A DNA stretch of 43,545 nucleotides, taken from the NCBI GenBank assembly GCA_051745395.1, contig JBNJEA010000007.1:1-43545 (forward strand), in the 5' to 3' direction. Positions within the stretch are counted from its first letter, which is position 1. Every line of letters begins with the position of its first letter. Below the pieces are notes generated by a model, which had not been told where the DNA came from, searched no databases, and saw only the letters and a list, made by a program, of their open reading frames with translations. The DNA is from JBNJEA01 sp051745395. GTDB lineage: Bacteria; Desulfobacterota; Desulfobacteria; Desulfobacterales; Desulfosalsimonadaceae. Of the stretch, positions 34,881-43,545 are shown piece by piece. A program made the position numbers and the translations under genes.

Positions 34881-35288
34881 ATGGAATACAAGCTTTGCTT
34901 CCGGGATTACCACAAAGCGTTGATGAAAAACCAGCTCATGGGGCTCAAATGCCGCGAATGCGGGGCGTTCACCTGCCCGCCGCAGATGAGCTGCAACAAC
35001 TGCACCTCGTATGACCTCGAGGTTGCCGAATTGTCCGGCAACGGCACGATCCAGTCCTATACGACCATCTATGTGCCCCCGGAAGGCCGGGAAAACGAAG
35101 CGCCCTACATCATCGTGCTCGTGGCCTTAGAAGAAGGGCCCTGGATCATGGGCAACCTTTATGACATGGACCCGGCGCGGGCATCCATGGACTTGATCGG
35201 CAAACCGGTCGCCTTCGGCGCCCGGCTTTTTCCGGGCGACAAGTATTCGGACGGACCGGCGGCCCGGCCGACGTTTCGGTTTGCGTAA
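34881..35288 (+). CDS. Zn-ribbon/OB-fold (DUF35) thiolase partner
   Basis: 135 residues. An N-terminal helix (1-20) is followed by a rubredoxin-like zinc ribbon, LKCRECG...MSCNNCTS (four cysteines), then an OB-fold (GTIQSYTTIYVPPEG, APYIIVLVALEEGPWIMGNL). In characterised pairs this protein forms a complex with the SCP-type thiolase and is needed for its activity. AGGAGG 5 nt before the ATG fixes the start; the gene begins 19 nt after the thiolase stop codon, so the two are almost certainly co-transcribed and co-assembled. A strong hairpin follows the gene at 35337-35393. Confidence 0.93.
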   Translation: MEYKLCFRDYHKALMKNQLMGLKCRECGAFTCPPQMSCNNCTSYDLEVAELSGNGTIQSYTTIYVPPEGRENEAPYIIVLVALEEGPWIMGNLYDMDPARASMDLIGKPVAFGARLFPGDKYSDGPAARPTFRFA

Positions 35289-35336
35289 TCCGAACCCAAA
35301 TGGAGCGTTTCAGAAACTATTTTGTTATGTATCGTC

Positions 35337-35397
35337 GACAGGCAGAAGGGGTTGCCTAGCTCACCGTGGGCTGGACAACCCCTTCTGCCTGTCTTTT
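35337..35397 (+). terminator. Long hairpin after the thiolase/DUF35 operon
   Basis: A perfect 18-bp stem (35337-35354 with 35376-35393) encloses a 21-nt loop and is followed by TTTT (35394-35397). It lies 49 nt after the DUF35 stop codon, in the right place for a terminator, though the stem is unusually long and the T-run short. It is also the first piece of the repeated block that follows. Confidence 0.7.
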
Positions 35398-35413
35398 CGC
35401 TTCTAAGTAACTT

Positions 35414-35448
35414 GAGGTTCAAGGTCTATGGTTTAAGGTATAAGGTTT
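35414..35448. repeat. Tandem array, 7-bp period
   Basis: Five consecutive units: GAGGTTC, AAGGTCT, ATGGTTT, AAGGTAT, AAGGTTT. It has the same unit as 17972-18020 (inverted there) and 35560-35594. It is preceded by TTCTAAGTAACT, which also precedes the 35560 array. Confidence 0.85.
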
Positions 35449-35454
35449 AAAAAA

Positions 35455-35486
35455 CTCAGTGCCTTAGTGCCTTAGTGCCTCAGTGC
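35455..35486. repeat. Tandem array, 8-bp period
   Basis: Four units CT(C/T)AGTGC. It has the same unit family and orientation as 33571-33618, and lies only 6 bp after a 7-bp-period array. Confidence 0.85.
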
Positions 35487-35559
35487 CTGCTCTTCCAGAA
35501 TTATTTATCGGCTCGGTCTCCCGGGTCAAACCCGGGAGGGGGTTACTTCTAAGTAACTC

Positions 35560-35594
35560 GAGGTTCAAGGTCTGAGGTATAAGGTGCAAGGTAA
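35560..35594. repeat. Tandem array, 7-bp period, second local copy
   Basis: Units GAGGTTC, AAGGTCT, GAGGTAT, AAGGTGC, AAGGTAA. Together with the preceding TTCTAAGTAACT it duplicates 35401-35448 at a distance of about 146 bp. Confidence 0.82.
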
Positions 35595-35976
35595 AAAGTG
35601 CCAGTGCACGAGTCCCGCTATACTGACAGAAAAAGTGACTTATAGGCTCGGTCTTGGGCGCGAGCCCCGGGGGGAACACTTCTACGTTGCCCCCTGGAAA
35701 AACTCGGCCAATCGTGGGGGCATTTTCTAACACAATCCGGCATGATTTTTTACTCATTTGCGAAAAGGCACACGGTTGCCCTGAGCGGCGGCGGGGAAAA
35801 GTGGGTTTGCGAGCGGAAATTGCGCCTCTTTTCGGCGCCTGGAGCGAGCAAACTTACTTTTTCGCGCCGCCGGTCAGCCGTAAAACCAAAAGAAGGTTTC
35901 TTTCTGCAAAAACACCGCCGCGGCATAAAACCGTTTTTTACGAGGCCCCTTAATTGAATTCACCACAAGAACCAAT
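35595..35976. other. Intergenic region, no gene supported
   Basis: A GC-rich stretch (35642-35690, GGCTCGGTCT...) partly repeats 35508-35545. Short frames cross the area, but none has a ribosome binding site or protein-like composition. No RNA gene was recognised. It ends beside the stop codon of the minus-strand MBL gene. Confidence 0.55.
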
Positions 35977-36966
35977 TTAAACAAAATACGTCCCGCCGGC
36001 TTTCAAAACGGTGGTTTCGGCCGACAGCTCGTTTTGCAGGCGTTGCAGGGCGTAATCGCAGGTGTCGTGGGCCGACAGGTATACCTTTTCCGGTGCGGCC
36101 CGGTTGATCGCCCCGATGGTGCCGCTCAGGTCCTCGTCATTGATGCGCTGCCACGGCGGTTTGCCGGTGCCGATGACCTGCTGTAACTGAATGCCAAGCC
36201 GGTTGCCCCGGCCGCCGGTAATCGGAAAATGCAGGCCGCCGCCAAAAGCATACAGCGGCTGATCGGAAAGGCGGCGCACCATCTCCAGGATGACCTCGGC
36301 CGTGGGGTGTCCGCATCCCGTAAATACCACCAGCCCCTTGCCCTTGACATGCCCGACAATGGCCTGCTCCTCGGTCAGTCCCATGAAAAACAGGCTCCGG
36401 GCCAGCGGTCCCGTGGTGCCCAGCCCGCTGGAAAACACCGCCGGCTCCTGTACGATCTGTTCGTTAAAACCGGGCGCACCGGCGCAATCCGGAAAATAGC
36501 AAAACTGGCCGTGGGGGGATCCCAGAATCTCCGGGATGGCGACTTTTCCGGCGGAAACGGCCTTCATGCCGCCCATATGATCGGGATGAAGATGGGAAAT
36601 GACCAGCTCATCGGCCTGGTGCAATTGAAAACCCAGCCGCACGGCGTTATGGGCCAGCGCCGGTCGTTCCGGCCCGAAACCGACGTCATAGAGCAGGCTG
36701 CCCCGGTCGGTTGAAAAAAGGTAGGAAACGCCGGCATCGCCCAAAAAGCCGTCTTCGGCTTTTTCCTCCACCAAAACGGTCAAAGACAATTCCTCGAGCT
36801 CCGGCAGATCCAGCAATCGGGCCCGCCGGATTCTTTCCTGGTTGAATTGTGCCGCCGTTGCCGCGTTATGTAAAAACCGCTTGCGTTTTACGGCCATTGC
36901 CGGAATGACGGCCGGGGATGCCCCCGCCAGCAACGGCCACCACAGGGGGTGAATGCGAAAGGCCAT
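35977..36966 (-). CDS. MBL-fold hydrolase, dihydropterin-phosphate-synthase-like (COG1237 type)
   Basis: 329 residues. The zinc motif HLHPDHMGG lies in ELVISHLHPDHMGGMKAVSA; the family-typical VVFTGCGHPTAEVILEM and LSAHDTCDY follow. A short hydrophobic, tryptophan-rich N terminus (WWPLLAGASPAVIPAMA) may be a membrane anchor or signal, which is unusual for the family. The ATG at 36966 is chosen because AGGAG lies 8 nt upstream and because the predicted promoter (37011-37038) lies inside the longer frame that would start at 37065. The substrate is unknown. It is divergent from the acyltransferase gene. Confidence 0.88.
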   Translation of the reverse strand: MAFRIHPLWWPLLAGASPAVIPAMAVKRKRFLHNAATAAQFNQERIRRARLLDLPELEELSLTVLVEEKAEDGFLGDAGVSYLFSTDRGSLLYDVGFGPERPALAHNAVRLGFQLHQADELVISHLHPDHMGGMKAVSAGKVAIPEILGSPHGQFCYFPDCAGAPGFNEQIVQEPAVFSSGLGTTGPLARSLFFMGLTEEQAIVGHVKGKGLVVFTGCGHPTAEVILEMVRRLSDQPLYAFGGGLHFPITGGRGNRLGIQLQQVIGTGKPPWQRINDEDLSGTIGAINRAAPEKVYLSAHDTCDYALQRLQNELSAETTVLKAGGTYFV

Positions 36967-37010
36967 CGGCTTTTCTCCTCGTAGCAGTGGATGGTCAAAC
37001 AACGCGATCC

Positions 37011-37038
37011 ATTCTAAGCATATACCCATAATTGTCAA
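37011..37038 (-). promoter_or_regulatory. Sigma-70 type promoter of the MBL hydrolase gene
   Basis: On the minus strand TTGACA (37038-37033), 16-bp spacer, TAGAAT (37016-37011). Predicted start near 37004, giving a leader of about 38 nt that contains the AGGAG before the ATG at 36966. Confidence 0.7.
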
Positions 37039-37125
37039 CGGGAAAATCATTTTTCTTGAAATCATACGACGAATCGATTACGGGTCATCGATTACGGGGG
37101 CCGGGTTGATGACAAAAAAATACTC

Positions 37126-37175
37126 TCGCGCAAAGCCGCCGAGAGCGCCAAGGATGGCTTTGCGTCTTGGCGCGA
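37126..37175. repeat. Two-copy repeat upstream of the acyltransferase gene
   Basis: Second copy of the sequence at 8109-8168. TCGCGCAAAGCC and GGCTTTGCGTCTTGGCGCGA make it partly palindromic. It ends about 55 nt upstream of the next plus-strand gene. Confidence 0.65.
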
Positions 37176-37230
37176 AAATGCAGTGGCTGTTACCGGATTG
37201 AATCACCAAAAAACATAAAAAGGCATGCCG

Positions 37231-37881
37231 ATGCGTATAAACACAAAATCGCTGCTGCGCTCAAAACTTTTCATCCGGGTGGTGTATCGATCCATCCGCC
37301 TCTATTCCCTTTTGTTCCGGCTGCGCGTGGAAAATGAACAGCCATGGCGCAGCCATCTGGAAAAAGGCGGGCGGGTCTTGCTGTGTGTCTGGCACCAACA
37401 GTTTTTCTCCCTGATCCGGTATTACCGGGCCTACAAACCCCATGGGCCGAGCCTGATGATCAGCCAAAGCGCCGACGGCGATCTTATCGCGGGCGTGGCG
37501 AATTTGACCGGCTGGCACACGGTGCGCGGCTCATCTTCCAGGGGCGGGCAGACGGCCCGCGGACAGATGGTGGACCGGCTGCGCCAAACCGGCCTTGCCG
37601 CCCATATACTCGACGGCCCCCGGGGGCCTTTCGGCGTGGTCAAGCGCGGTGCGGTGGAAATCGCCCGGGATGCCGGCGCCGTGATGGTGCCCGTTTTCGT
37701 GTCCGCGGAATCGGCCTGGGTATTTCACAGTTGGGACCGGTTTTTCATCCCCAAGCCGTTTTCCAAAGTCAGAATCCGCTACGGCGACATGATCTCCGTG
37801 GCCGCCATTGCGGATCGCGACGGCGTGGAAAAAAAACGCCGGCAACTGGAATCGCTCATGCAGCCGGGGCTGTTTACGTAA
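37231..37881 (+). CDS. DUF374/LPLAT-like lipid acyltransferase
   Basis: 216 residues. Recognised from CVWHQQFFSLIRYYR (conserved His), LMISQSADGDLIAGV, GWHTVRGSSSRGGQTA and HILDGPRGPFGVVKRGAVEI, the order typical of DUF374 proteins, which belong to the lysophospholipid acyltransferase-like group. An N-terminal hydrophobic helix (RVVYRSIRLYSLLFRL) suggests attachment to the inner membrane. It probably acts in lipid A or phospholipid acylation. Two ATGs occur 6 nt apart; the second (37231) is preferred because AAAAAGG lies 7 nt before it. It is followed 245 nt later by prfC. Confidence 0.88.
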   Translation: MRINTKSLLRSKLFIRVVYRSIRLYSLLFRLRVENEQPWRSHLEKGGRVLLCVWHQQFFSLIRYYRAYKPHGPSLMISQSADGDLIAGVANLTGWHTVRGSSSRGGQTARGQMVDRLRQTGLAAHILDGPRGPFGVVKRGAVEIARDAGAVMVPVFVSAESAWVFHSWDRFFIPKPFSKVRIRYGDMISVAAIADRDGVEKKRRQLESLMQPGLFT

Positions 37882-38126
37882 AGGCAAAAAAACCTCGCCT
37901 TTACATTCCGATTCCATGTTGTTATGTTACCCCACTTGACCGCAGCACAGTGTCCGTGTCACCCGCCCCGTATTGCCGATAAACAATTCAAAACCTGGGT
38001 TATCGGGTATCCTCGATGGAAGCATTGCCCCGGGCCGGCTGCCGGGCTGGGCCTGACAGCCACTTTTCGCAACGGCAGACGGAAAAGAGAAAAACGCAGC
38101 GAATTACAAAAGCGACCGAAAGAGAT

Positions 38127-39722
38127 ATGGAACGACAACATAAAAAACAAATCGACCGCCGGCGGACCTTCGGCATCATCAGCCACCCGGATGCCGGCAA
38201 AACCACGCTGACCGAAAAAATCCTGCTGTTCGGCGGCGCCATCCAGCAGGCCGGGTCCGTGAAGGCAAAAAAGGCCGCACGCCACGCCACCAGCGACTGG
38301 ATGGCCATTGAGAAAGAGCGCGGCATTTCCGTGACCTCATCGGTGATGAAATTCCATTACCGCGACTACGAAATCAACCTGTTGGACACCCCGGGCCACG
38401 AGGATTTCTCCGAAGACACCTATAGAGTCTTGACCGCCGTGGACAGCGCCTTGATGGTCATTGACTCGGCCAAGGGGGTCGAGCCCCAGACCGAAAAGCT
38501 CATGGCGGTCTGCCGAATGCGAAACACGCCGATTATCACCTTTATCAACAAGCTCGACCGAGACGGGATGTCGCCGCTGGAAATTTTGGACGACATCGAG
38601 GAAAAACTCCAGATCGAGTGCACGCCGCTTTCCTGGCCCATCGGCATGGGCAAGCGCTTCCAGGGCGTCTACAACCGGGTCGAGCAGCAGCTGCACTTGT
38701 TTGAAGCCGGCAGCGACAAGCTGGACGGCAAAAATGACGGCATTGTCATCGAAGACCTGTCCGATTCAAAATTAGACGACCTGCTCGACAGCCAGGCCGA
38801 ACAGTTGAGAGAAGACATCGAGTTGCTGGAAGGTGCGGCCAATCCCCTTTCCATGGACGATTTTCTAAACGGCGGCCAGACACCGGTCTTTTTCGGCAGC
38901 GCCATCAACAACTTCGGCGTCCGGGAAATGCTCGACGCCTTTGTCGAAATGGCGCCGGCCCCGAACACTCGCCCGGCCGTCACCCGGGAGGTCTCGCCCC
39001 ATGAAGACCAGTTTTCCGGCTTTGCCTTTAAAATCCAGGCCAACATGAACCCGGCCCACCGGGACCGGATCGCCTTTGTCCGCATCTGTTCCGGCAAATT
39101 CACACGCGGCATGAAAGTCTACCACCACCGGCTCGGCAAGGAGGTCACCTTTTCCAACGCCACGATTTTTATGGCCCGGGACCGCGAAAACGTGGAAGAG
39201 GCCTATCCGGGAGATATTATCGGAATCTACAACCACGGCACCATCAAGATCGGCGATACTTTCACCGACAAGGAACCGTTGAAATTCACCGGTATCCCGA
39301 ACTTCGCCCCGGAAATTTTCATGCGGATCCAGCTGAAAAACCCCATGAAGGCCAAGCAGTTGCAGAAAGGCCTGACCCAGTTGGCCGAGGAAGGCGCCAT
39401 TCAGGTGTTTCGGCCCATCAAGTCCAACAATTATATCCTGGGCGCGGTGGGGATGCTCCAGTTCGACGTGACCATGGAGCGGCTCAAAACGGAATACGGC
39501 GTGGATGCCATCTATGAGCCGATCAACATCACGGTGGCCCGCTGGGTGGACTGCCCGGACAAGAAAAAGTTCGAGGAGTTTGAAAGGAAAAATCAATCCA
39601 ACATGGCCGTGGATGCCGAAGGCTGCCGCGCCTTTCTGACCACCAGCCCCTGGCAGCTCGGCTTTACCATGGAGCAGTGGCCCGATATTGAATTTTACAA
39701 TACAAGAGAGGTCAACCAGTAA
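38127..39722 (+). CDS. prfC: Peptide chain release factor 3
   Basis: 531 residues, normal for RF3. GTPase motifs: G1 SHPDAGKTTLTE (about 18-29), G3 DTPGHEDF, G4 NKLDRDG. KAKKAARHATSDWMAIEKER and GISVTSSVM are RF3 hallmarks. The C-terminal domains (EYGVDAIYEPINITVARWVD and FLTTSPWQLGFTMEQWPDIEF) are complete. It recycles RF1/RF2 from the ribosome after termination, using GTP. The start at 38127 (MERQHKKQIDRRRTFG) matches the family; an upstream extension from 38016 is not protein-like and is rejected. No partner gene is nearby. Confidence 0.96.
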   Translation: MERQHKKQIDRRRTFGIISHPDAGKTTLTEKILLFGGAIQQAGSVKAKKAARHATSDWMAIEKERGISVTSSVMKFHYRDYEINLLDTPGHEDFSEDTYRVLTAVDSALMVIDSAKGVEPQTEKLMAVCRMRNTPIITFINKLDRDGMSPLEILDDIEEKLQIECTPLSWPIGMGKRFQGVYNRVEQQLHLFEAGSDKLDGKNDGIVIEDLSDSKLDDLLDSQAEQLREDIELLEGAANPLSMDDFLNGGQTPVFFGSAINNFGVREMLDAFVEMAPAPNTRPAVTREVSPHEDQFSGFAFKIQANMNPAHRDRIAFVRICSGKFTRGMKVYHHRLGKEVTFSNATIFMARDRENVEEAYPGDIIGIYNHGTIKIGDTFTDKEPLKFTGIPNFAPEIFMRIQLKNPMKAKQLQKGLTQLAEEGAIQVFRPIKSNNYILGAVGMLQFDVTMERLKTEYGVDAIYEPINITVARWVDCPDKKKFEEFERKNQSNMAVDAEGCRAFLTTSPWQLGFTMEQWPDIEFYNTREVNQ

Positions 39723-39744
39723 GGGGCGCCGCAGTCAATTTTTC

Positions 39745-39845
39745 TGGATCCCTGCGAACCTGTCCCGGATAATTTCGGGAGGCAGGCATTCAGATTTGCA
39801 GGGGACCAGACAAAACTACGGGATCCCTGCCTTCGCAGGGATGAC
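39745..39845. repeat. REP-like inverted repeat with internal hairpin
   Basis: GGATCCCTGCGAA near the left end is inverted relative to TTCGCAGGGATGAC at the right end; ATCCCTGC-CTTC-GCAGGGAT is a perfect 8-bp hairpin near the right end. TGTCCCGGATAATTTCGGGA matches the centre of the 33357-33469 repeat. It starts about 25 nt after the prfC stop codon. Confidence 0.65.
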
Positions 39846-39977
39846 GGCTTGGAAGAAATTTTTTTTATTGGTATTTCCGGGCCTGCCGAAGCTGCTGAAA
39901 TGGTAAAAAAACCAACATGATAATATTCTACGGTTTCCGTTACACCTTCGAGAAAAACACCTTTTTCCACGAGCGTC

Positions 39978-39997
39978 ATGCCTGCGGAGGCAGGCAT
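39978..39997. repeat. Short REP-like hairpin
   Basis: ATGCCTGC-GGAG-GCAGGCAT, a perfect 8-bp stem. The arm equals the outer end of the hairpins at 7950 and 42220. The rest of 39846-40186 shows no gene. Confidence 0.7.
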
Positions 39998-40186
39998 CCA
40001 CTTGCCATGCGTTGTATTAGAACCATGGTCCCAGTGAAGCCCTGCTTCCGAACTTGAAAAATACCGGCTGTCTTGCTATATGTCAGGCCACGGCAATATG
40101 ATCATGGTTTTTCGTGGAAACCGTGACGCTTTACAGCCGGCCGGCACCTTTCACCCGTATCAACCCTTCGGAAAAAGTAGACACCA

Positions 40187-42109
40187 TTGAAAGAAAACGA
40201 ACTGTTTAAAAACAACGGCAAAGCCGCCTCGAGCTACACGGCCGCCTCGGTCGAGGTGCTGGAGGGCCTGGATCCGGTCCGGCGCCGGCCCGGGATGTAC
40301 ACCGACACCCAGCGGCCCAACCACGTCGCCCAGGAAGTCATCGACAACAGCGTGGATGAAGCCATTGCCGGCTACGCCAACCGCATCGACGTAGTGCTCG
40401 GCGAAGACGGTTCGCTTTCGGTCTCCGACAACGGCCGCGGCATGCCGGTGGACATGCACCCCACCGAAAACATCTCCGGCGTCGAGGTCATCATGACCCG
40501 CCTGCACGCCGGGGCCAAGTTTTCCAACAAGGATTACCATTTCTCCGGCGGACTGCACGGGGTGGGCGTCTCGGTGGTCAACGCCTTGTCCCGGCGGCTG
40601 GAAATCGAAATCTTTCGCGACGGCAGCAAGTATGAAATCGCCTTTGAAGGCGGCTACAAGAGCCGGGATCTCGAAGTCACCGGCACCGTGGGCAAGCGGC
40701 GCACCGGCACCACCATCCGTTTCTGGCCCGATCCGGAGTATTTCGACAGCATCAACATCGCCACCGCGCGGCTCAAGCACAACCTGCGGGCCAAGGCCGT
40801 GCTCTGCCCCGGGCTGCTCGTCAACTACACCGACCAGATTTCCGGCGAGACCGATTCCTGGCAGTTTAAAACCGGCCTGGGCGAATACCTGGTCCAGCGG
40901 ATGGCAGACGCCGAGCTGGTGCCCGAAAATCCCTTCACCGGCGATTTCGAAGGACCGGACGAATACGTGGCCTGGTCGGTGGCCTGGATGGAAAACGGCG
41001 GCGAGGCGGTGGCGGAAAGCTACTGCAACCTGATTCCCACCATCGGCGGCGGCACCCATGTCAACGGCCTGCGCCAGGGGTTGTTAAACGCCCTGCGCGA
41101 GTTCTGCGATTTGCGCAAACTGCTGCCCAAAAACGTCAAGCTCTCGCCGGACGACATCTGGGAAAAATGCGCCTTTGTCCTTTCGGTGAAACTGACCGAC
41201 CCGCGCTTTTCCGGACAGACCAAGGAAAGGCTTGCCTCGCGGCAGTGCGCGGCCTTTGTATCCGCGGCGGTCAAGGACGCTTTCAGCATCTGGCTCAACC
41301 ACCACCCGGAAATCGGGGAAAAAATCGCCGAAATCGCCATCGATTCCGCCCGGCGCCGGATCAAGGCCAGCAAGAAGGTGGTGCGCAAAAAGGCCACCAG
41401 CGGCCCGACGCTTCCCGGCAAGCTCTCCGACTGCGTCAGCCAGGATTTCGAGCAGTGTGAACTGTTTCTGGTCGAGGGCGATTCGGCCGGCGGATCGGCA
41501 AAACAGGCCCGAAACCGCCAGTTTCAGGCGATTTTGCCCCTGCGCGGCAAGATTTTAAATACCTGGGAGGTCGAGCCCGAATCCATCTTCGCCTCCCGCG
41601 AAGTCCACGACATCGCCGTGGCCATCGGCGTCGACCCCGGCGCAAAGGACATCGCCCCCCTGCGCTACGGCAAAATCATCGTCATGACCGATGCCGACTC
41701 CGACGGCTTGCACATCGCCACCCTGCTTTGCGCCCTGTTTTTAAAACATTTCAAGCCCCTGATTGAAGCCGGCCGGGTCTTTGTGGCCCTGCCGCCGCTC
41801 TACCGCGTCGATATCGGCAAACAGGTCCATTACGCCTTGGATGACAGCGAAAAAGACGCCATCGTCAAAAAGGCCGGCAAGAAAAAACAGAAACCCACGG
41901 TGCACCTGTTTAAGGGCCTGGGCGAGATGAACCCGGTCCAGCTCCGCGAGACCACCATGGACCCGGATACCCGCCGGCTGCTGCAATTGACCGTTGACGA
42001 GGAAAACGCCGACACCATGTACGGCCTGATGAACATGCTGCTGGGCAAAAAGCACGCCTCGGCCCGAAAGCGGTGGCTTGAAGAGAAAGGAAACCAGGTT
42101 GAGCTATGA
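40187..42109 (+). CDS. parE: DNA topoisomerase IV subunit B, TTG start
   Basis: 640 residues. The GHKL ATPase domain has QEVIDNSVDEA (Mg-ATP Glu and Asn), DNGRGMP and GGLHGVGVSVVNALS; the transducer domain follows; the TOPRIM domain has LVEGDSAGGSAKQARNR (about 426-442) and MTDADSDGLHI (about 502-512). RRRPGMYTDTQRPNHVAQEV is closer to ParE than GyrB. With ParC it forms topoisomerase IV, which unlinks replicated chromosomes. The start is a TTG at 40187: an in-frame stop at 40178-40180 lies just upstream and no ATG occurs before conserved sequence. parC follows after 288 nt occupied mainly by a repeat element. Confidence 0.94.
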   Translation: MKENELFKNNGKAASSYTAASVEVLEGLDPVRRRPGMYTDTQRPNHVAQEVIDNSVDEAIAGYANRIDVVLGEDGSLSVSDNGRGMPVDMHPTENISGVEVIMTRLHAGAKFSNKDYHFSGGLHGVGVSVVNALSRRLEIEIFRDGSKYEIAFEGGYKSRDLEVTGTVGKRRTGTTIRFWPDPEYFDSINIATARLKHNLRAKAVLCPGLLVNYTDQISGETDSWQFKTGLGEYLVQRMADAELVPENPFTGDFEGPDEYVAWSVAWMENGGEAVAESYCNLIPTIGGGTHVNGLRQGLLNALREFCDLRKLLPKNVKLSPDDIWEKCAFVLSVKLTDPRFSGQTKERLASRQCAAFVSAAVKDAFSIWLNHHPEIGEKIAEIAIDSARRRIKASKKVVRKKATSGPTLPGKLSDCVSQDFEQCELFLVEGDSAGGSAKQARNRQFQAILPLRGKILNTWEVEPESIFASREVHDIAVAIGVDPGAKDIAPLRYGKIIVMTDADSDGLHIATLLCALFLKHFKPLIEAGRVFVALPPLYRVDIGKQVHYALDDSEKDAIVKKAGKKKQKPTVHLFKGLGEMNPVQLRETTMDPDTRRLLQLTVDEENADTMYGLMNMLLGKKHASARKRWLEEKGNQVEL

Positions 42110-42134
42110 TGGCTTCTTGGTGGATGGCTTTCTG

Positions 42135-42363
42135 TTTATCCGAAATATATCAGACAATGATTTCGTTAGCTGAACAAGGCATCATGAACTGACAAGCCCC
42201 CGAAAAAAGCAATTTGCTACGTCTGTCATGCCTGCGGACCTGTCCCGGCCACTTTCGGGACAGGTCCGCAGGCATGACAGACGAGACAAACCGGCTTTTC
42301 TGATATATCTTGCCAATCGAAGCGCAAAAAATCCATAACTGGAGACAGTTTTCCGGAATAACC
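42135..42363. repeat. TIR element copy 3, with internal hairpin, between parE and parC
   Basis: Left end TTTATCCGAAATATATCAG; right end ATAACTGGAGACAGTTTTCC then GGAATAACC. The ends are inverted and related to those at 7858-8091 and 14706-14798. An extra internal pair ATATATCAG/CTGATATAT is present, and the 28-bp hairpin 42220-42283 lies in the middle. Confidence 0.7.
42220..42283. repeat. Perfect 28-bp hairpin repeat (REP-like)
   Basis: Arms 42220-42247 and 42256-42283 are perfect reverse complements around loop GCCACTTT. The inner 23 bp of each arm equal the arms at 7950-8003. On the parE-parC transcript it would form a very stable RNA hairpin without a following U-run. Confidence 0.92.
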
Positions 42364-42397
42364 AATCAATTATTGACTTGCAAAGAGATGTTTCACT

Positions 42398-43545
<1,148 letters not shown>

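Noticed and set aside
35508..35545. Possible tRNA-like or rRNA-leader fold (GGCTCGGTCTCCCGGGTCAAACCCGGGA)
   Set aside because: It has a palindromic centre but no acceptor/T-arm layout, no anticodon stem and no CCA-type end; it is part of the local repeat block.
35654..35953. Short frames in the gap after the DUF35 gene
   Set aside because: Arginine/proline-rich with no ribosome binding site, overlapping in several frames and embedded in repeat-rich sequence. I found no domain or transposase remnant.
38016..38126. N-terminal extension of prfC
   Set aside because: The extra 37 codons are Arg/Gln-rich, unlike any RF3 N terminus; the ATG at 38127 gives the expected protein length.

Overview
The window reads as a chromosomal stretch from an anaerobic, sulfate-reducer-like member of the Desulfobacterota (Deltaproteobacteria). 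I infer this from the mix of genes, not from a marker gene: rubrerythrin-like and DUF3786/Fe-S proteins, a sigma-54 activator with a cysteine-rich PAS domain, an HAE3-type RND exporter, a DUF35/thiolase/SDR acyl-CoA cassette, a double-length UvrA, and many short dispersed repeats between genes. No rRNA, tRNA, CRISPR array or complete insertion sequence was recognised.

Layout. (1) 1-3614, minus strand: a probable two-gene conflict/defence unit. An AAA ATPase with DUF4143 comes first, followed 6 nt later by a large protein with an archaeo-eukaryotic-primase (TOTE-type) domain fused to an SF2 helicase; the helicase gene runs off the left edge. A near-consensus promoter places the predicted transcription start on the A of the ATPase start codon (a leaderless mRNA), and an inverted repeat overlaps its -35 box. 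(2) 3748-17785: housekeeping and hypothetical genes: tex, a coiled-coil protein, an acidic-linker protein, a 1776-residue tandem UvrA, an aldo/keto reductase, a ferritin-like protein, a two-domain CDP-alcohol phosphatidyltransferase and a secreted protein. (3) 18012-25932: an RND exporter, a YbhB-like protein, a hybrid histidine kinase with a periplasmic substrate-binding-type sensor, a sigma-54 activator with helically phased repeats upstream, and a thioredoxin-fold protein that has lost one active-site cysteine. (4) 25947-32398: a WYL regulator, a PilZ protein, an MBL hydrolase, a DksA/TraR-type zinc protein, DUF99, a sirtuin and Fe-S/DUF3786. (5) 32445-35288: SDR, thiolase and DUF35 genes that look like the last steps of a beta-oxidation-type route. 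(6) 35289-43545: a repeat-rich gap, an MBL hydrolase, a lipid acyltransferase, prfC, parE and the start of parC.

The least ordinary feature is between the genes. At least five families of short repeats occur. They are: a terminal-inverted-repeat element in three copies (two carry a long perfect hairpin, and one lies between parE and parC); related REP-like hairpins; arrays with an 8-bp period; arrays with a 7-bp period; and a two-copy sequence upstream of uvrA and of the acyltransferase gene. The 7-bp and 8-bp arrays lie side by side at about 35.4 kb, and one 7-bp array runs into the stop codon of the RND gene. The repeats therefore appear to be active or recently active in this lineage.

All functions rest on motif recognition by eye, since no database search was possible. 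Start sites were moved from the longest reading frame where a ribosome binding site clearly favoured another codon.
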